From an uncultured Phycisphaerales bacterium (GTDB lineage: Bacteria; Planctomycetota; Phycisphaerae; Sedimentisphaerales; Anaerobacaceae): a stretch of DNA of 64,000 nt. The translations under genes were made by a program, and so were the position numbers. Below the pieces are notes generated by a model that did not search any database, was not told the DNA's origin, and worked only from the letters and a program-made list of their open reading frames with translations. Below are positions 1 through 8,128 of this stretch, piece after piece (position 1 is the first letter of the stretch; every line of letters begins with the position of its first letter). Location of the stretch: contig CALEZT010000197.1 of assembly GCA_937927975.1 (NCBI GenBank), positions 17,288-81,287 on the forward strand. The letters are read 5' to 3'.

Positions 1-1
1 G

Positions 2-286
2 GGCAGGACGCCGTGCCTGCGGTGCTTGATGGATGCGCCGCCTTCGTGCGACGGCGGGAACTGCCGCTGCGGTCCCGGCGGCGTTCTGGGCGTGGCGGTC
101 GCCATCGCAGCTTCCTTCGAAGCGACCGAAGCCATCAAGATCCTCTCGGGCCACATCGAGCGGATCAATCCCCATCTGCTGGTGTTCGACGTCTGGACCA
201 ACTCGATCAAGCAGATCGACGTCTCCACGCCGAGAGCCGACTGTCCCTGCTGCGTTCACAAAGACTTTGAATTCCTCGAGCCGTAG
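2..286 (+). CDS. ThiF/MoeB/HesA-family E1-like adenylyltransferase, C-terminal fragment
   Basis: This gene runs in from the left edge, so only its last 94 codons are visible. The family adenylates the C-terminal glycine of a ubiquitin-like sulfur carrier (ThiS or MoaD) so that sulfur can be loaded as a thiocarboxylate. Visible signs are a PCLRC motif at the start and a CPCC motif near the end, the two cysteine pairs that bind structural zinc in ThiF/MoeB. Between them is a GxxG...AxxAxxEAIKIL segment typical of the C-terminal half of these proteins. The stop lies 2 nt before the cysteine desulfurase start, and a thiS gene lies 1.8 kb downstream, so a role in thiamin sulfur transfer is likely. 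ThiF and MoeB cannot be separated from this fragment. Confidence 0.85.
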   Translation, partial: GRTPCLRCLMDAPPSCDGGNCRCGPGGVLGVAVAIAASFEATEAIKILSGHIERINPHLLVFDVWTNSIKQIDVSTPRADCPCCVHKDFEFLEP

Positions 287-288
287 AG

Positions 289-1449
289 ATGACCGCCAAG
301 CCTGTGTACCTGGATTACAACGCCACGACGCCGGTCGATCCTCGCGTGCTGGAGGCGATGATGCCCGCGATGACGCATGCCTTCGGCAATCCCTCGAGCG
401 AGACGCACGGGCTGGGTCGTCAGGCGAAAGAAATGGTCGAGGCCGCGCGGGGACAGGTGGCCTCGCTGATCCGTGCTTCGGCCCGGGAGATCGTCTTCAC
501 CTCCGGCGCCACCGAGAGCTGCAACCTGGCGATTAAAGGCGCCGCAAAGATGTACCGCGAGCGGGGCAACCACATCGTCGTGTCCGCGGTCGAGCACAAG
601 GCGGTGCTCGAACCATGCAAACGCCTCGAACAGGAGGGTTTTGCGGTGACGACGCTCTGGCCGGATCGCTTCGGCAGCATCTCCGTCCAGCAGGTGAGCG
701 ATGCCATCACAACGCAGACGATCCTGGTCTGCGTGATGATGGCCAACAACGTCGTAGGTACGATCAACCCCGTCGAGGAGATCGGGCCGCTCTGTCGAAA
801 ACGCGGCGTTCTGTTCTTCTGCGACGCCACGCAGGCGGTGGGCAAGCTCGCGGTGTCCGTCGAGCAGATCCACGCGGACCTGCTGGCGCTTTCTTCGCAC
901 AAGATCTATGGTCCCAAAGGATCGGGTGCGTTGTACGTGCGGGGCAAGAGTCCGCGGGTGAAACTGGCCGCCCAGATCGACGGGGGAGGCCAGGAGCACT
1001 TTCGTCGCAGCGGGACGCTCAACGTCCCAGGGATCGTCGGGTTGGGGATGGCCTGCAAATTGTGCGAGGAGGAATTGGGCGGTCGGCTCTCATTGCCGTC
1101 GGAGCTTCGAGACAGGCTGGAGAAGGGCTTGATCGCGACGATCCCGGATGCGCAGGTTCACGGCTGCCCCACGCGGCGTTTGCCCAATACGTTGAGCGTC
1201 TCCTTCCCGGGCATCGACGCAGCATCGTTGCTTGCCTGCGCACCCGACGTTGCGGCATCGGCCGGTTCGGCCTGCGAGTCCGGCACGACCGGCGCCAATT
1301 ACGTGCTGCGAGCGATGGGAGTGGGCGAAAGCCTGACCGCCGGGATGGTGCGATTCAGCCTGGGGCGTTTCACGACCGAGCAGGAGATCGACTACGCCAT
1401 CGAACAGGTGCGGCGCTGCATCGTCGAGTTTCGTTCGAAGACATCCTAG
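289..1449 (+). CDS. Cysteine desulfurase (NifS/IscS family, class V aminotransferase fold)
   Basis: This 386-residue PLP enzyme takes sulfur from L-cysteine as an enzyme persulfide and passes it to acceptors such as ThiS-thiocarboxylate or Fe-S assembly. The length is normal for NifS/IscS. It starts with the family signature YLDYNATTP. The PLP-binding lysine is K205 in SSHKIYGPKG, with H103 and D179 as the usual cofactor contacts. The candidate catalytic cysteine is C329 in GSACESG. It follows the E1-like gene by 2 nt and is probably translationally coupled to it. Together with thiS-thiG-thiH downstream it completes a sulfur relay for thiazole synthesis, although it may also serve Fe-S assembly. 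It overlaps the convergent phosphoesterase-like gene by 4 nt. Confidence 0.93.
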   Translation: MTAKPVYLDYNATTPVDPRVLEAMMPAMTHAFGNPSSETHGLGRQAKEMVEAARGQVASLIRASAREIVFTSGATESCNLAIKGAAKMYRERGNHIVVSAVEHKAVLEPCKRLEQEGFAVTTLWPDRFGSISVQQVSDAITTQTILVCVMMANNVVGTINPVEEIGPLCRKRGVLFFCDATQAVGKLAVSVEQIHADLLALSSHKIYGPKGSGALYVRGKSPRVKLAAQIDGGGQEHFRRSGTLNVPGIVGLGMACKLCEEELGGRLSLPSELRDRLEKGLIATIPDAQVHGCPTRRLPNTLSVSFPGIDAASLLACAPDVAASAGSACESGTTGANYVLRAMGVGESLTAGMVRFSLGRFTTEQEIDYAIEQVRRCIVEFRSKTS

Positions 1450-1811
1450 ACGGGGGGATGTCGAGGTCCGAATCGCCATTCGGCATCTTTCAGGCGGGTG
1501 AGCACGAAATCTCCCCTGAGAACGGCGCCATTGAGCTCAAGAGTCAGAAGATCATCCCGGTCGTCGCAGCGAAGATAGACGCCCGAATCGACAATTCTCA
1601 CCTTGCCGGTTTCTTTCTGGACGGGGCCTTCGTAGGTGAGGAACCGAAGCGGATGGTCGAAGATCTTCTCGGCCCGGACTTCGTGCGTCAGGCAGTGCGC
1701 CGGCTCGTGTTCCAGGCGAAAGGTCGCAAGGATCCCGTCCTGTTCGAGCATGAGGTCCCAATGGACCCCCTCGGGCGTCGTGTGTTCCTGAATGACGAAC
1801 CTGAAAACCAT
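1446..1811 (-). CDS. Free-standing LigD-type 3'-phosphoesterase-domain protein
   Basis: A 121-residue protein resembling the DNA polymerase LigD phosphoesterase (PE) domain, which in LigD trims 3' ends during bacterial non-homologous end joining. The core motif FVIQEH...HWDLMLE supplies the expected His and His-x-Asp metal ligands. A later EGPV...GxVRxxDxGxY stretch fits the PE beta-barrel. No ligase or primase domain is attached and no Ku gene is in the window. ATG at 1811 is preferred over an upstream TTG at 1841, which lies inside the -35 box of the divergent thi promoter. The 3' end overlaps the cysteine desulfurase by 4 nt. Nuclease activity is inferred from the family only. Confidence 0.75.
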   Translation of the reverse strand: MVFRFVIQEHTTPEGVHWDLMLEQDGILATFRLEHEPAHCLTHEVRAEKIFDHPLRFLTYEGPVQKETGKVRIVDSGVYLRCDDRDDLLTLELNGAVLRGDFVLTRLKDAEWRFGPRHPPV

Positions 1812-1834
1812 AAATCGCAAATCCAGCGGAATCC

Positions 1835-1863
1835 TTGTCAAAACCCGCGAACGAGGGTATCAT
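1835..1863 (+). promoter_or_regulatory. Sigma70-type promoter of the thi operon
   Basis: TTGTCA (1835-1840), a 17-nt spacer and TATCAT (1858-1863). Predicted transcription start is near 1870, just before the TPP riboswitch. Spacing and box quality are good, and the position matches what a riboswitch leader needs. Confidence 0.7.
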
Positions 1864-1883
1864 AGCACCGGTAGACATTTGAA

Positions 1884-1985
1884 GCCAGGGGAGCCGCAGC
1901 GCATGACCTGTCGCGGCGGCTGAGAGATCGCTTCGGGCGATGACCCTAAGAACCTGATCAGGTTAGAACCTGCGAAGGGAGGCTT
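1884..1985 (+). promoter_or_regulatory. TPP riboswitch (THI element)
   Basis: The conserved thiamin pyrophosphate aptamer elements are present in order: an AGGGGAGCC-type 5' strand near 1887, GGCTGAGAGAT near 1917-1927, the GACCCT motif, GAACCTGATC near 1951, and the closing GGTTAGAACCTGCGAAGGGA ending near 1980. It lies between a good promoter and thiS and is followed directly by an intrinsic terminator. It most likely ends transcription when TPP is abundant, so it controls thiS-thiG-thiH but not the upstream E1/desulfurase pair. Confidence 0.95.
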
Positions 1986-1997
1986 GGGCAAGAATGC

Positions 1998-2030
1998 AAG
2001 CACTCCTCTCTCGGGGGTGCTTCTTTTTTT
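1998..2030 (+). terminator. Rho-independent terminator of the TPP riboswitch
   Basis: A hairpin with arms AAGCACTCC and GGGGTGCTT (about 1998-2022) is followed by CTTTTTTT. It lies between the aptamer and the thiS start, so it is the expected expression platform. Its 3' flank (GGGGTGAG, 2031-2038) also supplies the thiS ribosome-binding site. Confidence 0.85.
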
Positions 2031-2042
2031 GGGGTGAGTCGA

Positions 2043-2255
2043 ATGAAATCGTTGAAGGTGAACGGTGTCGAGCGGCAGTTCGCCCACGACCGAATGCCCG
2101 GCACGCTCTCGGCGTTGCTGGAGGCGCTGGGCGTGGGGACCGACGCGGTTGTCGCGGAGGTGGACGGGCGGATCGTGCGCCGCGAGGAGTTCGTTCGGAC
2201 CGAGGTTCGGGAAGGCCAGCAGATCGAATTGATCAGACTGATGGGAGGTGGATGA
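2043..2255 (+). CDS. thiS: Sulfur carrier protein ThiS
   Basis: A 70-residue ubiquitin-fold protein that carries sulfur as a C-terminal thiocarboxylate and donates it to the thiazole ring made by ThiG. It begins MKSLKVNG, typical of ThiS, and ends in the diagnostic Gly-Gly (LMGGG). ATG at 2043 is preferred because GGGG at 2031-2034 is well spaced from it. A GTG at 2034 would abut the terminator U-tract. The coding end nearly touches thiG, so the two are probably translationally coupled. Expression should fall when TPP binds the upstream riboswitch. Confidence 0.95.
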   Translation: MKSLKVNGVERQFAHDRMPGTLSALLEALGVGTDAVVAEVDGRIVRREEFVRTEVREGQQIELIRLMGGG

Positions 2256-2259
2256 GCCC

Positions 2260-3033
2260 ATGGACAAATTGACCATCGCCGGCAGGACATTCGATTCAAG
2301 GCTGCTCGTGGGGACCGGCAAATTCTCGTCGCCCCAGGTCATGGCCCAGGCCTTGGTTGCATCGGGGGCCGAGATTGTGACCGTGGCGCTTCGACGGGTC
2401 GACATCGACAATCCTGCCGACGACACGCTTCGGGAGATCGATCGCGAGCGGTTCTTGCTGCTGCCCAACACGTCGGGGGCCCGCACCGCCGACGAGGCGG
2501 TTCGTCTGTCGCGGCTGGCCCGCGCGGCCACCGGGATCGACTGGGTCAAGCTCGAGGTGACGCCGGACCCGTACTACCTGTTGCCGTGTCCGGTCGAGAC
2601 GCTCAAGGCCGCAGAGGTCCTGGTGAAGGAGGGCTTCGTGGTCCTGCCCTACATCAACGCCGATCCGATTCTCGCCAAGCGGTTGCAGGACGTCGGCACA
2701 GCGACGGTGATGCCGCTGGGCAGTCCCATCGGCTCGAACCAGGGCCTCAAGACCCGCGCCTCGCTGGAGATCATCGTCGAGCAGAGCACCGTCCCGGTCG
2801 TCGTGGACGCAGGGCTGGGCCTGCCTTCCCACGTCGCGGAAGCGATGGAGATCGGGGCCGACGCGGTGCTCGTGAACACCGCGATCGCCACGGCGGGCGA
2901 TCCCGTCGAGATGGCGACCGCGTTCAAGCTGGCGGTTGAAGCAGGACGAAGGGCGTTCAAGGCCGGGCCGCGAGCCCCTGCGCGCAATGCGGAGGCTTCC
3001 AGCCCGCTGACCGGCTTCCTGAGGAATTCGTGA
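2260..3033 (+). CDS. thiG: Thiazole synthase ThiG
   Basis: A 257-residue TIM-barrel enzyme. It condenses 1-deoxy-D-xylulose 5-phosphate, dehydroglycine (from ThiH) and ThiS-thiocarboxylate sulfur into the thiamin thiazole. The Schiff-base lysine is K97 in WVKLEV. Family motifs [40 protein letters not shown] and [21 protein letters not shown] are present in order. ATG at 2260 is chosen because GGAGGTGG lies 8 nt upstream; an in-frame GTG at 2248 would overlap thiS. The last 15 or so residues are an Ala/Arg-rich tail. Confidence 0.96.
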   Translation: MDKLTIAGRTFDSRLLVGTGKFSSPQVMAQALVASGAEIVTVALRRVDIDNPADDTLREIDRERFLLLPNTSGARTADEAVRLSRLARAATGIDWVKLEVTPDPYYLLPCPVETLKAAEVLVKEGFVVLPYINADPILAKRLQDVGTATVMPLGSPIGSNQGLKTRASLEIIVEQSTVPVVVDAGLGLPSHVAEAMEIGADAVLVNTAIATAGDPVEMATAFKLAVEAGRRAFKAGPRAPARNAEASSPLTGFLRNS

Positions 3034-3045
3034 GATGTTTGATTT

Positions 3046-4200
3046 ATGAATTCGCAGTCTATCCATTCTATTCTCGAAAGCCAGCATCTCGACAAGAACA
3101 GAGACGTCTGGGGGCAGCGACTGTCGGAGTTGACCTCGCGTGATGTGGAGGCTGCGTTGGTCTGGCGCCCTGGATCTTACAGCCAGAGCAAGTTGCTGGC
3201 TTTGCTTTCGCCGGCCGCTGAGGGGTATCTCGAACAGATGGCGGTGCTGGCGCAGCAGTTGACGATCCAGCGGTTCGGTCGGGCCATGCGGCTGTACGCG
3301 CCGGTGTATCTGTCGAGCTACTGCGTCAATCGCTGTCGATACTGTGGCTTCAATTGCGACAACCAGTTCGCGCGGGCCCGCCTGACCGTGGAGGAAGCGG
3401 TGGCCGAGGCCCGAATCCTCGCTTGCCAAGGATACCGCGACATTCTGCTGGTCAGCAGCGAAGACAAGGCCCACATCGATGTCGCCTATCTCGCCGAGTT
3501 GGCAAAGCGTCTCAAGGCCGGTCGCGGGACCGATGCCTTCAGCTTCATCGGCATCGAGATCTACCAGATGTCGGCACAGGAGTATTCGCAACTATTCGCT
3601 GCGGGAATCGACGGAGTCACGTTGTACCAGGAGACCTACGACCGCGAGGTGTACGCGCGATATCATTTGGGCGGGCCCAAGGCGGATTACGACACGCGGC
3701 TCTACGCCCCGGATGATATGGGACGGGCGGGCATGCGGGAGATCGGACTGGGCGTGCTCCTGGGCCTGGCCGACTGGCGGCTCGAAACGCTGGCTCTGGC
3801 CGAGCACGCGTGGCATCTCATGCGTCGGCACTGGCAGTCGCGGGTCTCGTTTTCGTTCCCTCGGCTTCGGTCCGCGTGCGGGGTCTCTTCATCCGAATTC
3901 CCTCATCTGCTGGAGGATAAGAATCTCGTCCAGATGATGCTGGCGCTGCGGCTGTGCTTCTCCGACTCGGGGATCGTGCTCTCGACAAGAGAGCCGGCCT
4001 CTCTGCGGGATCGGCTCATGGGCCTGGTCGTCACGCGGATCAGCGCGGGCAGCCGAACCAGTCCCGGCGGCTACACCGATCCGAACACCCACACCGGCCA
4101 GTTCGACGTCGTCGACAGTCGAAGTCCCCGCGAGGTGGTCGAAGCGATTCGCGACAAAGGCTTCGACCCCGTCTGGAAGGACTGGGACAACTCGTTCTGA
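3046..4200 (+). CDS. thiH: 2-iminoacetate synthase ThiH (radical SAM)
   Basis: A 384-residue radical SAM enzyme that cleaves tyrosine to give 2-iminoacetate (dehydroglycine) for ThiG, the anaerobic alternative to ThiO glycine oxidase. The 4Fe-4S ligands C93, C97 and C100 lie in SSYCVNRCRYCGF. Other ThiH motifs are VSSEDKAHIDVAYL, GVTLYQETYDREVY, the RISAGSRTSPGGY stretch and a short C-terminal tail after GQFDVVDSRSP. It is 12 nt downstream of thiG and is the last gene of the riboswitch-controlled operon. Using ThiH rather than ThiO suggests an anaerobic or low-oxygen lifestyle. Confidence 0.95.
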   Translation: MNSQSIHSILESQHLDKNRDVWGQRLSELTSRDVEAALVWRPGSYSQSKLLALLSPAAEGYLEQMAVLAQQLTIQRFGRAMRLYAPVYLSSYCVNRCRYCGFNCDNQFARARLTVEEAVAEARILACQGYRDILLVSSEDKAHIDVAYLAELAKRLKAGRGTDAFSFIGIEIYQMSAQEYSQLFAAGIDGVTLYQETYDREVYARYHLGGPKADYDTRLYAPDDMGRAGMREIGLGVLLGLADWRLETLALAEHAWHLMRRHWQSRVSFSFPRLRSACGVSSSEFPHLLEDKNLVQMMLALRLCFSDSGIVLSTREPASLRDRLMGLVVTRISAGSRTSPGGYTDPNTHTGQFDVVDSRSPREVVEAIRDKGFDPVWKDWDNSF

Positions 4201-4216
4201 GACGCGAAGCCAGACG

Positions 4217-4675
4217 TCAGGCCGATTTCTTCCGTCCTCGGCTGTCGAGTTGTTCCAGGCGGGCAAGGGCCTCTCTCTTGCCGAGGTGGCGGATCGCCGC
4301 GATCCGGGCCACCTGCTGTTTGCGAGGCTGGCTCGTCTCACGTTCCCAACTGTAGATCGATTGGCCCGTGACGCCGACGAGCTTGCCGTAATCGGCGGCC
4401 GAGAGCGCCAGACGCTTGCGCTGCGATCGCAGTCCCTTGGCGGTGAATCGCACCCCGTCCGATTTGTCTTCGGGGGCGGGAGATGCCGCGGTTCGAGCGG
4501 CCTGCTTCTCGATCGGGCCGAATCGTCGCTGAAGATCAGACAGCTTGCGTTTCAGTTCGGCAATATCCCTTCGATACTGGGCCGAGGCTTTCTTGAAACC
4601 GCCCGTTTGCTTGCGAATCTCCTTGCGGGCCAGCCGCAGGATTTCCTCTCGAAGTACGCCGGCGATGTTTGCCAT
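4217..4675 (-). CDS. XRE-type helix-turn-helix protein with basic N-terminus
   Basis: A 152-residue protein. Residues 1-60 are rich in Lys, Arg and Glu and predict a helical, possibly coiled segment (REEILRLARKEIRKQ...). Residues 84-135 carry a Cro/C1-type HTH (LRSQRKRLALSAADYGKLVGVTGQSIYSWE). ATG at 4675 is supported by GGGAG about 7 nt upstream; a longer frame exists upstream but lacks coding character. The role is probably transcriptional or nucleoid-related; the target is unknown. An inverted repeat lies about 100 bp upstream. The gene faces thiH and is separated from it by only 16 nt. Confidence 0.75.
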   Translation of the reverse strand: MANIAGVLREEILRLARKEIRKQTGGFKKASAQYRRDIAELKRKLSDLQRRFGPIEKQAARTAASPAPEDKSDGVRFTAKGLRSQRKRLALSAADYGKLVGVTGQSIYSWERETSQPRKQQVARIAAIRHLGKREALARLEQLDSRGRKKSA

Positions 4676-4770
4676 ATGGTTCTCCCGGTGTCTGTGATAA
4701 AGACCCATCCCGTGCACGTAGGTCCGAAAAATCGACCGTGCGATGCACATCATAACAGCATCGTCTGACC

Positions 4771-4786
4771 TGTTGTGTCAACAACA
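4771..4786. promoter_or_regulatory. Inverted repeat upstream of the XRE gene, possible operator
   Basis: TGTTGT-GTCA-ACAACA: 6-bp arms with a 4-nt centre, about 95-110 bp upstream of the XRE gene start. On the minus strand a TTGACA overlaps it. A TATGAT follows, but 21 nt away, which is too long for a good promoter. It could be an autoregulatory site; this is inference. Confidence 0.35.
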
Positions 4787-4797
4787 AATCGGCTGCG

Positions 4798-7770
4798 TCA
4801 GCGAGTGACTCTCGCGGTGGCCACTTTGACTCCCTGCCGATCGGTCAGCGAGAGCATCGCGCCGTTGTCCGATAGTCGGCCGGAGTAGTCGCCGACGACG
4901 AACAGGGCCTGGCCGCCTTTGGGAGAGAGCCGACGGGCGCGGAAGGCGGGCCGGCTGGCCGCGACGTAGAGTGTGCCGTTTGCAGGAAGGACCGTGCCGC
5001 CTCGGAACGTGAAGAGGAGGGTTGGGGGATTGACGCCCGCGGTCAGGGTCCAGCCGGAGATGTCCACCGCGAACGAATTGGGGTTGCGCAACTGAATGTA
5101 CTCTTCGTCCTGGTTGCCGCTGGCGGGGTCGCAGTCGGCGCCGGTGATGAGGACCACCGTCCCGGCCGGCTGGGCGTCGGGGATCTCGTTCGTCCCAGGG
5201 GCCAGGCGATTGAAGAGTTGCCTTCTCCGCTCGGGCAGGTATGAATCGCGAAGTTCCGCGACGGCTTCCGGGAACGGCTGCGGATAGTTCGGCGCCGTCG
5301 ATCCGTTGCCCCAGGCGTGCGAGTTCCACTTGGCGTTGTCGAGGGCCGCGTCGGGTCCGATCAGAGCCGCCAGCTCGTCGATTCGCGGCTCGTAGCGCAG
5401 ATGCGACTGCGGCGTGCCCGGCGGCATGAGCAACTCATCCAGGAGCGTTCGCACGCGACGGATGTACATCTGTCGCATCTCGGGAGTCCCGAAGATCGCA
5501 TCGGGCACCCGATTGCCGCTGCCGATGAACAAAGGCGTGTTCGCGATCAGGCGATGGTCCCAGTACGTCATCGAGCTGATCCATCGGCGGCCGAAGCTCA
5601 GGTCCACGTCCCACGGCCACATCTGCCATTCATCGCTGTAGCCGGTATCGCGATAGAAGTAGTAGTTCTTGTGGCAACAGTCGGTGTCGCCCGTCATCGC
5701 GCGGGCGGCCAGGAAGTTCACCACCTGGGCGATGTCCACGTTGTCGTACAGGTATCGCTTGCGATCCTCGCCCGAGAGGCGAACGCCGTTGAAGAACGCC
5801 AGCAGATCCGCGTTGTCCTCGTTCTTGCGGGTCTTCTTCTCGGCGCCGCTAACGGCGTCGCCGGAATTCGTGAACCCATTGTACATTTTGTAGAGAGCCC
5901 CGTCGGCATTGAGGCCCATGCGGATCAGCCAGTCGCGATCGCCGTTTTCCACGATGTGTGCGGTTCCCCAGAAGGTCCCATTTTGCTGGACCCGCACCGG
6001 GATCACCCAGTGGCCGGGGCAATCAGCGTCGCGATACGTCTCGTAGGCGAGAATGTTCCGCATCTGGGCCTTGTCGGGGTAGGTGGTCAGCAGATTGATG
6101 TCGTCCGCTCGCGGCTGCCCCTGGGCCCATCGAAAGTTGTGTCCTGGGTGAAAGTCGAGGTCGTAGCTCTTCTTCGGAAATCCCCGGCTGGACTGGCCGT
6201 GAATGTTGATCCCGATGTTGTCGTAGAACTCGCCTTCGTAGAAGACCGAGCAGCGGGTGCCCGTCTCCGTTTCGGCTCCGCCGGGGTTCAGGATGAACCA
6301 GTGCAGCACGGACAGCGGGTTCCGCAGGCTCTGGTCCGCCACCACTGTGCCTTCGTACTGGGGCGACTTCATCGGGTCGCGGAAGGGCGGGAACCGCGAG
6401 ATGGTCCCGGTCGCGTCGGTGGCCGTGACGCACCATCGCACCATCTGACCCTGCTGGAACGCGGTGTTGGGGATACTCGCTCCGTAGACGCCGTCGCCGG
6501 GGGCGCCGTCGCCGCTGCGGCCGTCGTCCAGGATGGGAACCACCGCGATGGGGCCGAACATCACCTGGAACTGGAGCCACGCTTCTTTGATCGGCGCGAA
6601 GGTGGGCGTGATCCTCGCGGTGATCTGCAGGTTGTTTCGGATCGTGAGATACTGCGGCGAATGGCTCACCTCGGTGATGACCGGACCCACCGTCTCGACG
6701 CCGTCGTTGTTCGGGCCGCCTGGAGTGGGAATCGGAAAATAGCGGGCAGTCAAGGCCCCTCCGACGACGGTCGCGAGCAACTGCGGACCGACCAGCAGGT
6801 CCGGATTGGACGGCCCGTGGTTCAGGCCCTGCACTGCCAGGACGTTCGTCCCCACGCGGAGCAGGTCGAGCTTGCGAATCCGGAAATCGATCGGTTCCAC
6901 GAATCTCGAGTTGGGCCAGGTGGCGCGGGCCTGGCTGTTCCAGGTCTCGTCGCCCGGGTCCGGGGCGTTGTCCCTGCCCACTTCGTGTCCGTTGAGGTAG
7001 GCGATCATCCCATCGTCGAATTGCATCCGCAGAGTCAGCGTTCTGAAGATCGACGGATCCTGCACGACGAAGGGAATGCGGATGTAGACTGTCGAATTCA
7101 CTCCCTGCATGGCCGAGACGTCCAGGCCGATCTGCCCTGGGTATCCGTAGCCGACGCCTGTGGTCCCCGAGAGCCACGCGGAATCGTCGAAGACTTCCTG
7201 CGTCCAGGGCCGCGGCCCGTCCAGAGGAGACCGTGGCTCCATGGAACCATCCAGCGGGATGAAGGCCTTGGCCGGTGCCCCCAGGGGCAACAGAATCTCC
7301 TGCGCCGCGGTTTCCACCAACCCATAGGAGACGTCGGCCGCCTGAACGGGATAGGCGGGGGCGTACTCGCAGGCCACGGTGATCCGATCCGGGCGGATCA
7401 GCCCGAGATACTCGCCGGACCCGCTGAGCTTGAAGTTCGTGTGCAGTTCGCCCGCCGGGTCGCGCCGGTCCTTGCCGGAGGCGAAGACGACCAGATAACC
7501 GTCCGACTCCAGCGTCACTGCCGGGAACCTCCATTTGGTGAGATTCCTGGCCGAATCCGTCAGAAACCATCCGTCGAGATTCACCGTGGTCGCTCCGGCG
7601 TTGTGAATCTCGATCCAGTCGGTTTCGTCGCGATCCTCATCGTCCAGGGTGATGTCGTTGACGGCCATGAACTCGCTGATGTGCAGGATTTCCTCGGAGA
7701 AGAGCGAAACCGCCGGACCCAGAAGCAGGAACAGGGAAACGAAAATGGCTGGACTTCGTGAGCACTTCAT
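4798..7770 (-). CDS. Secreted CotH-kinase-family protein with two lamin-tail domains
   Basis: A 990-residue exported protein. ATG at 7770 gives a clean signal peptide (MKCSRSPAIFVSLFLLLGPAVS). Residues about 28-133 form a lamin-tail domain (LHISEFMAVND...DWIEIHNAG...). The middle holds a jelly-roll-like segment. Residues about 500-830 are a CotH-type atypical kinase domain with IHGQSSRGFPKKSYDLDF, MTGDTDCCHKNYYFYRD and the WPWDVDLSF motif carrying the metal-binding Asp. A second lamin-tail domain lies near residues 860-957. CotH kinases phosphorylate Ser on surface proteins in spore formers; in Planctomycetota they are large surface proteins of unknown role. A similar but longer protein lies at 45003-48983. 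Confidence 0.85.
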   Translation of the reverse strand: MKCSRSPAIFVSLFLLLGPAVSLFSEEILHISEFMAVNDITLDDEDRDETDWIEIHNAGATTVNLDGWFLTDSARNLTKWRFPAVTLESDGYLVVFASGKDRRDPAGELHTNFKLSGSGEYLGLIRPDRITVACEYAPAYPVQAADVSYGLVETAAQEILLPLGAPAKAFIPLDGSMEPRSPLDGPRPWTQEVFDDSAWLSGTTGVGYGYPGQIGLDVSAMQGVNSTVYIRIPFVVQDPSIFRTLTLRMQFDDGMIAYLNGHEVGRDNAPDPGDETWNSQARATWPNSRFVEPIDFRIRKLDLLRVGTNVLAVQGLNHGPSNPDLLVGPQLLATVVGGALTARYFPIPTPGGPNNDGVETVGPVITEVSHSPQYLTIRNNLQITARITPTFAPIKEAWLQFQVMFGPIAVVPILDDGRSGDGAPGDGVYGASIPNTAFQQGQMVRWCVTATDATGTISRFPPFRDPMKSPQYEGTVVADQSLRNPLSVLHWFILNPGGAETETGTRCSVFYEGEFYDNIGINIHGQSSRGFPKKSYDLDFHPGHNFRWAQGQPRADDINLLTTYPDKAQMRNILAYETYRDADCPGHWVIPVRVQQNGTFWGTAHIVENGDRDWLIRMGLNADGALYKMYNGFTNSGDAVSGAEKKTRKNEDNADLLAFFNGVRLSGEDRKRYLYDNVDIAQVVNFLAARAMTGDTDCCHKNYYFYRDTGYSDEWQMWPWDVDLSFGRRWISSMTYWDHRLIANTPLFIGSGNRVPDAIFGTPEMRQMYIRRVRTLLDELLMPPGTPQSHLRYEPRIDELAALIGPDAALDNAKWNSHAWGNGSTAPNYPQPFPEAVAELRDSYLPERRRQLFNRLAPGTNEIPDAQPAGTVVLITGADCDPASGNQDEEYIQLRNPNSFAVDISGWTLTAGVNPPTLLFTFRGGTVLPANGTLYVAASRPAFRARRLSPKGGQALFVVGDYSGRLSDNGAMLSLTDRQGVKVATARVTR

Positions 7771-8128
7771 GCGAACCGCGATTCCATAGTCCGGACCGTC
7801 ACCGACAGGGGGAATTCGCTTCCCGCCGTCACCACTCAATATACCAGAAATCTCGCTCCCAATCAAGGAAACGACAGACTCGCTCGCCTGGACGGCAGAG
7901 GTCGAACTGTCTTTCTGTCTGTGAACTGCCGCATCTTATCGGCCTAAAGCACTCTTCTCACATGGACCGTTTGTGCGGATTAAGGAGCAGCCTTTTTCGG
8001 CCGATAGAAGGTTCACGATGGGGCAGAGGCGGCCTGTGGATTGGCGTCTGGGGGGGCCGCCGAGCGATAAGAAGGACCGATGCATCCAGGGATGGCGGTC
8101 CGTCCTGGAAGGGCAAGGGCGTGCGGGC
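7771..8128. other. Intergenic region with no recognisable gene
   Basis: About 360 bp between two minus-strand genes. It should hold the promoter of the CotH gene (its 7770 side). The short open frames here have no recognisable protein character. No tRNA, strong hairpin with a U-tract or repeat was seen. Confidence 0.5.

Noticed and set aside
5317..7761. Long open frame (814 codons) antisense to the CotH gene
   Set aside because: It is a high-GC shadow of the CotH coding strand, with no recognisable domains and a composition biased to Arg, His and Val.
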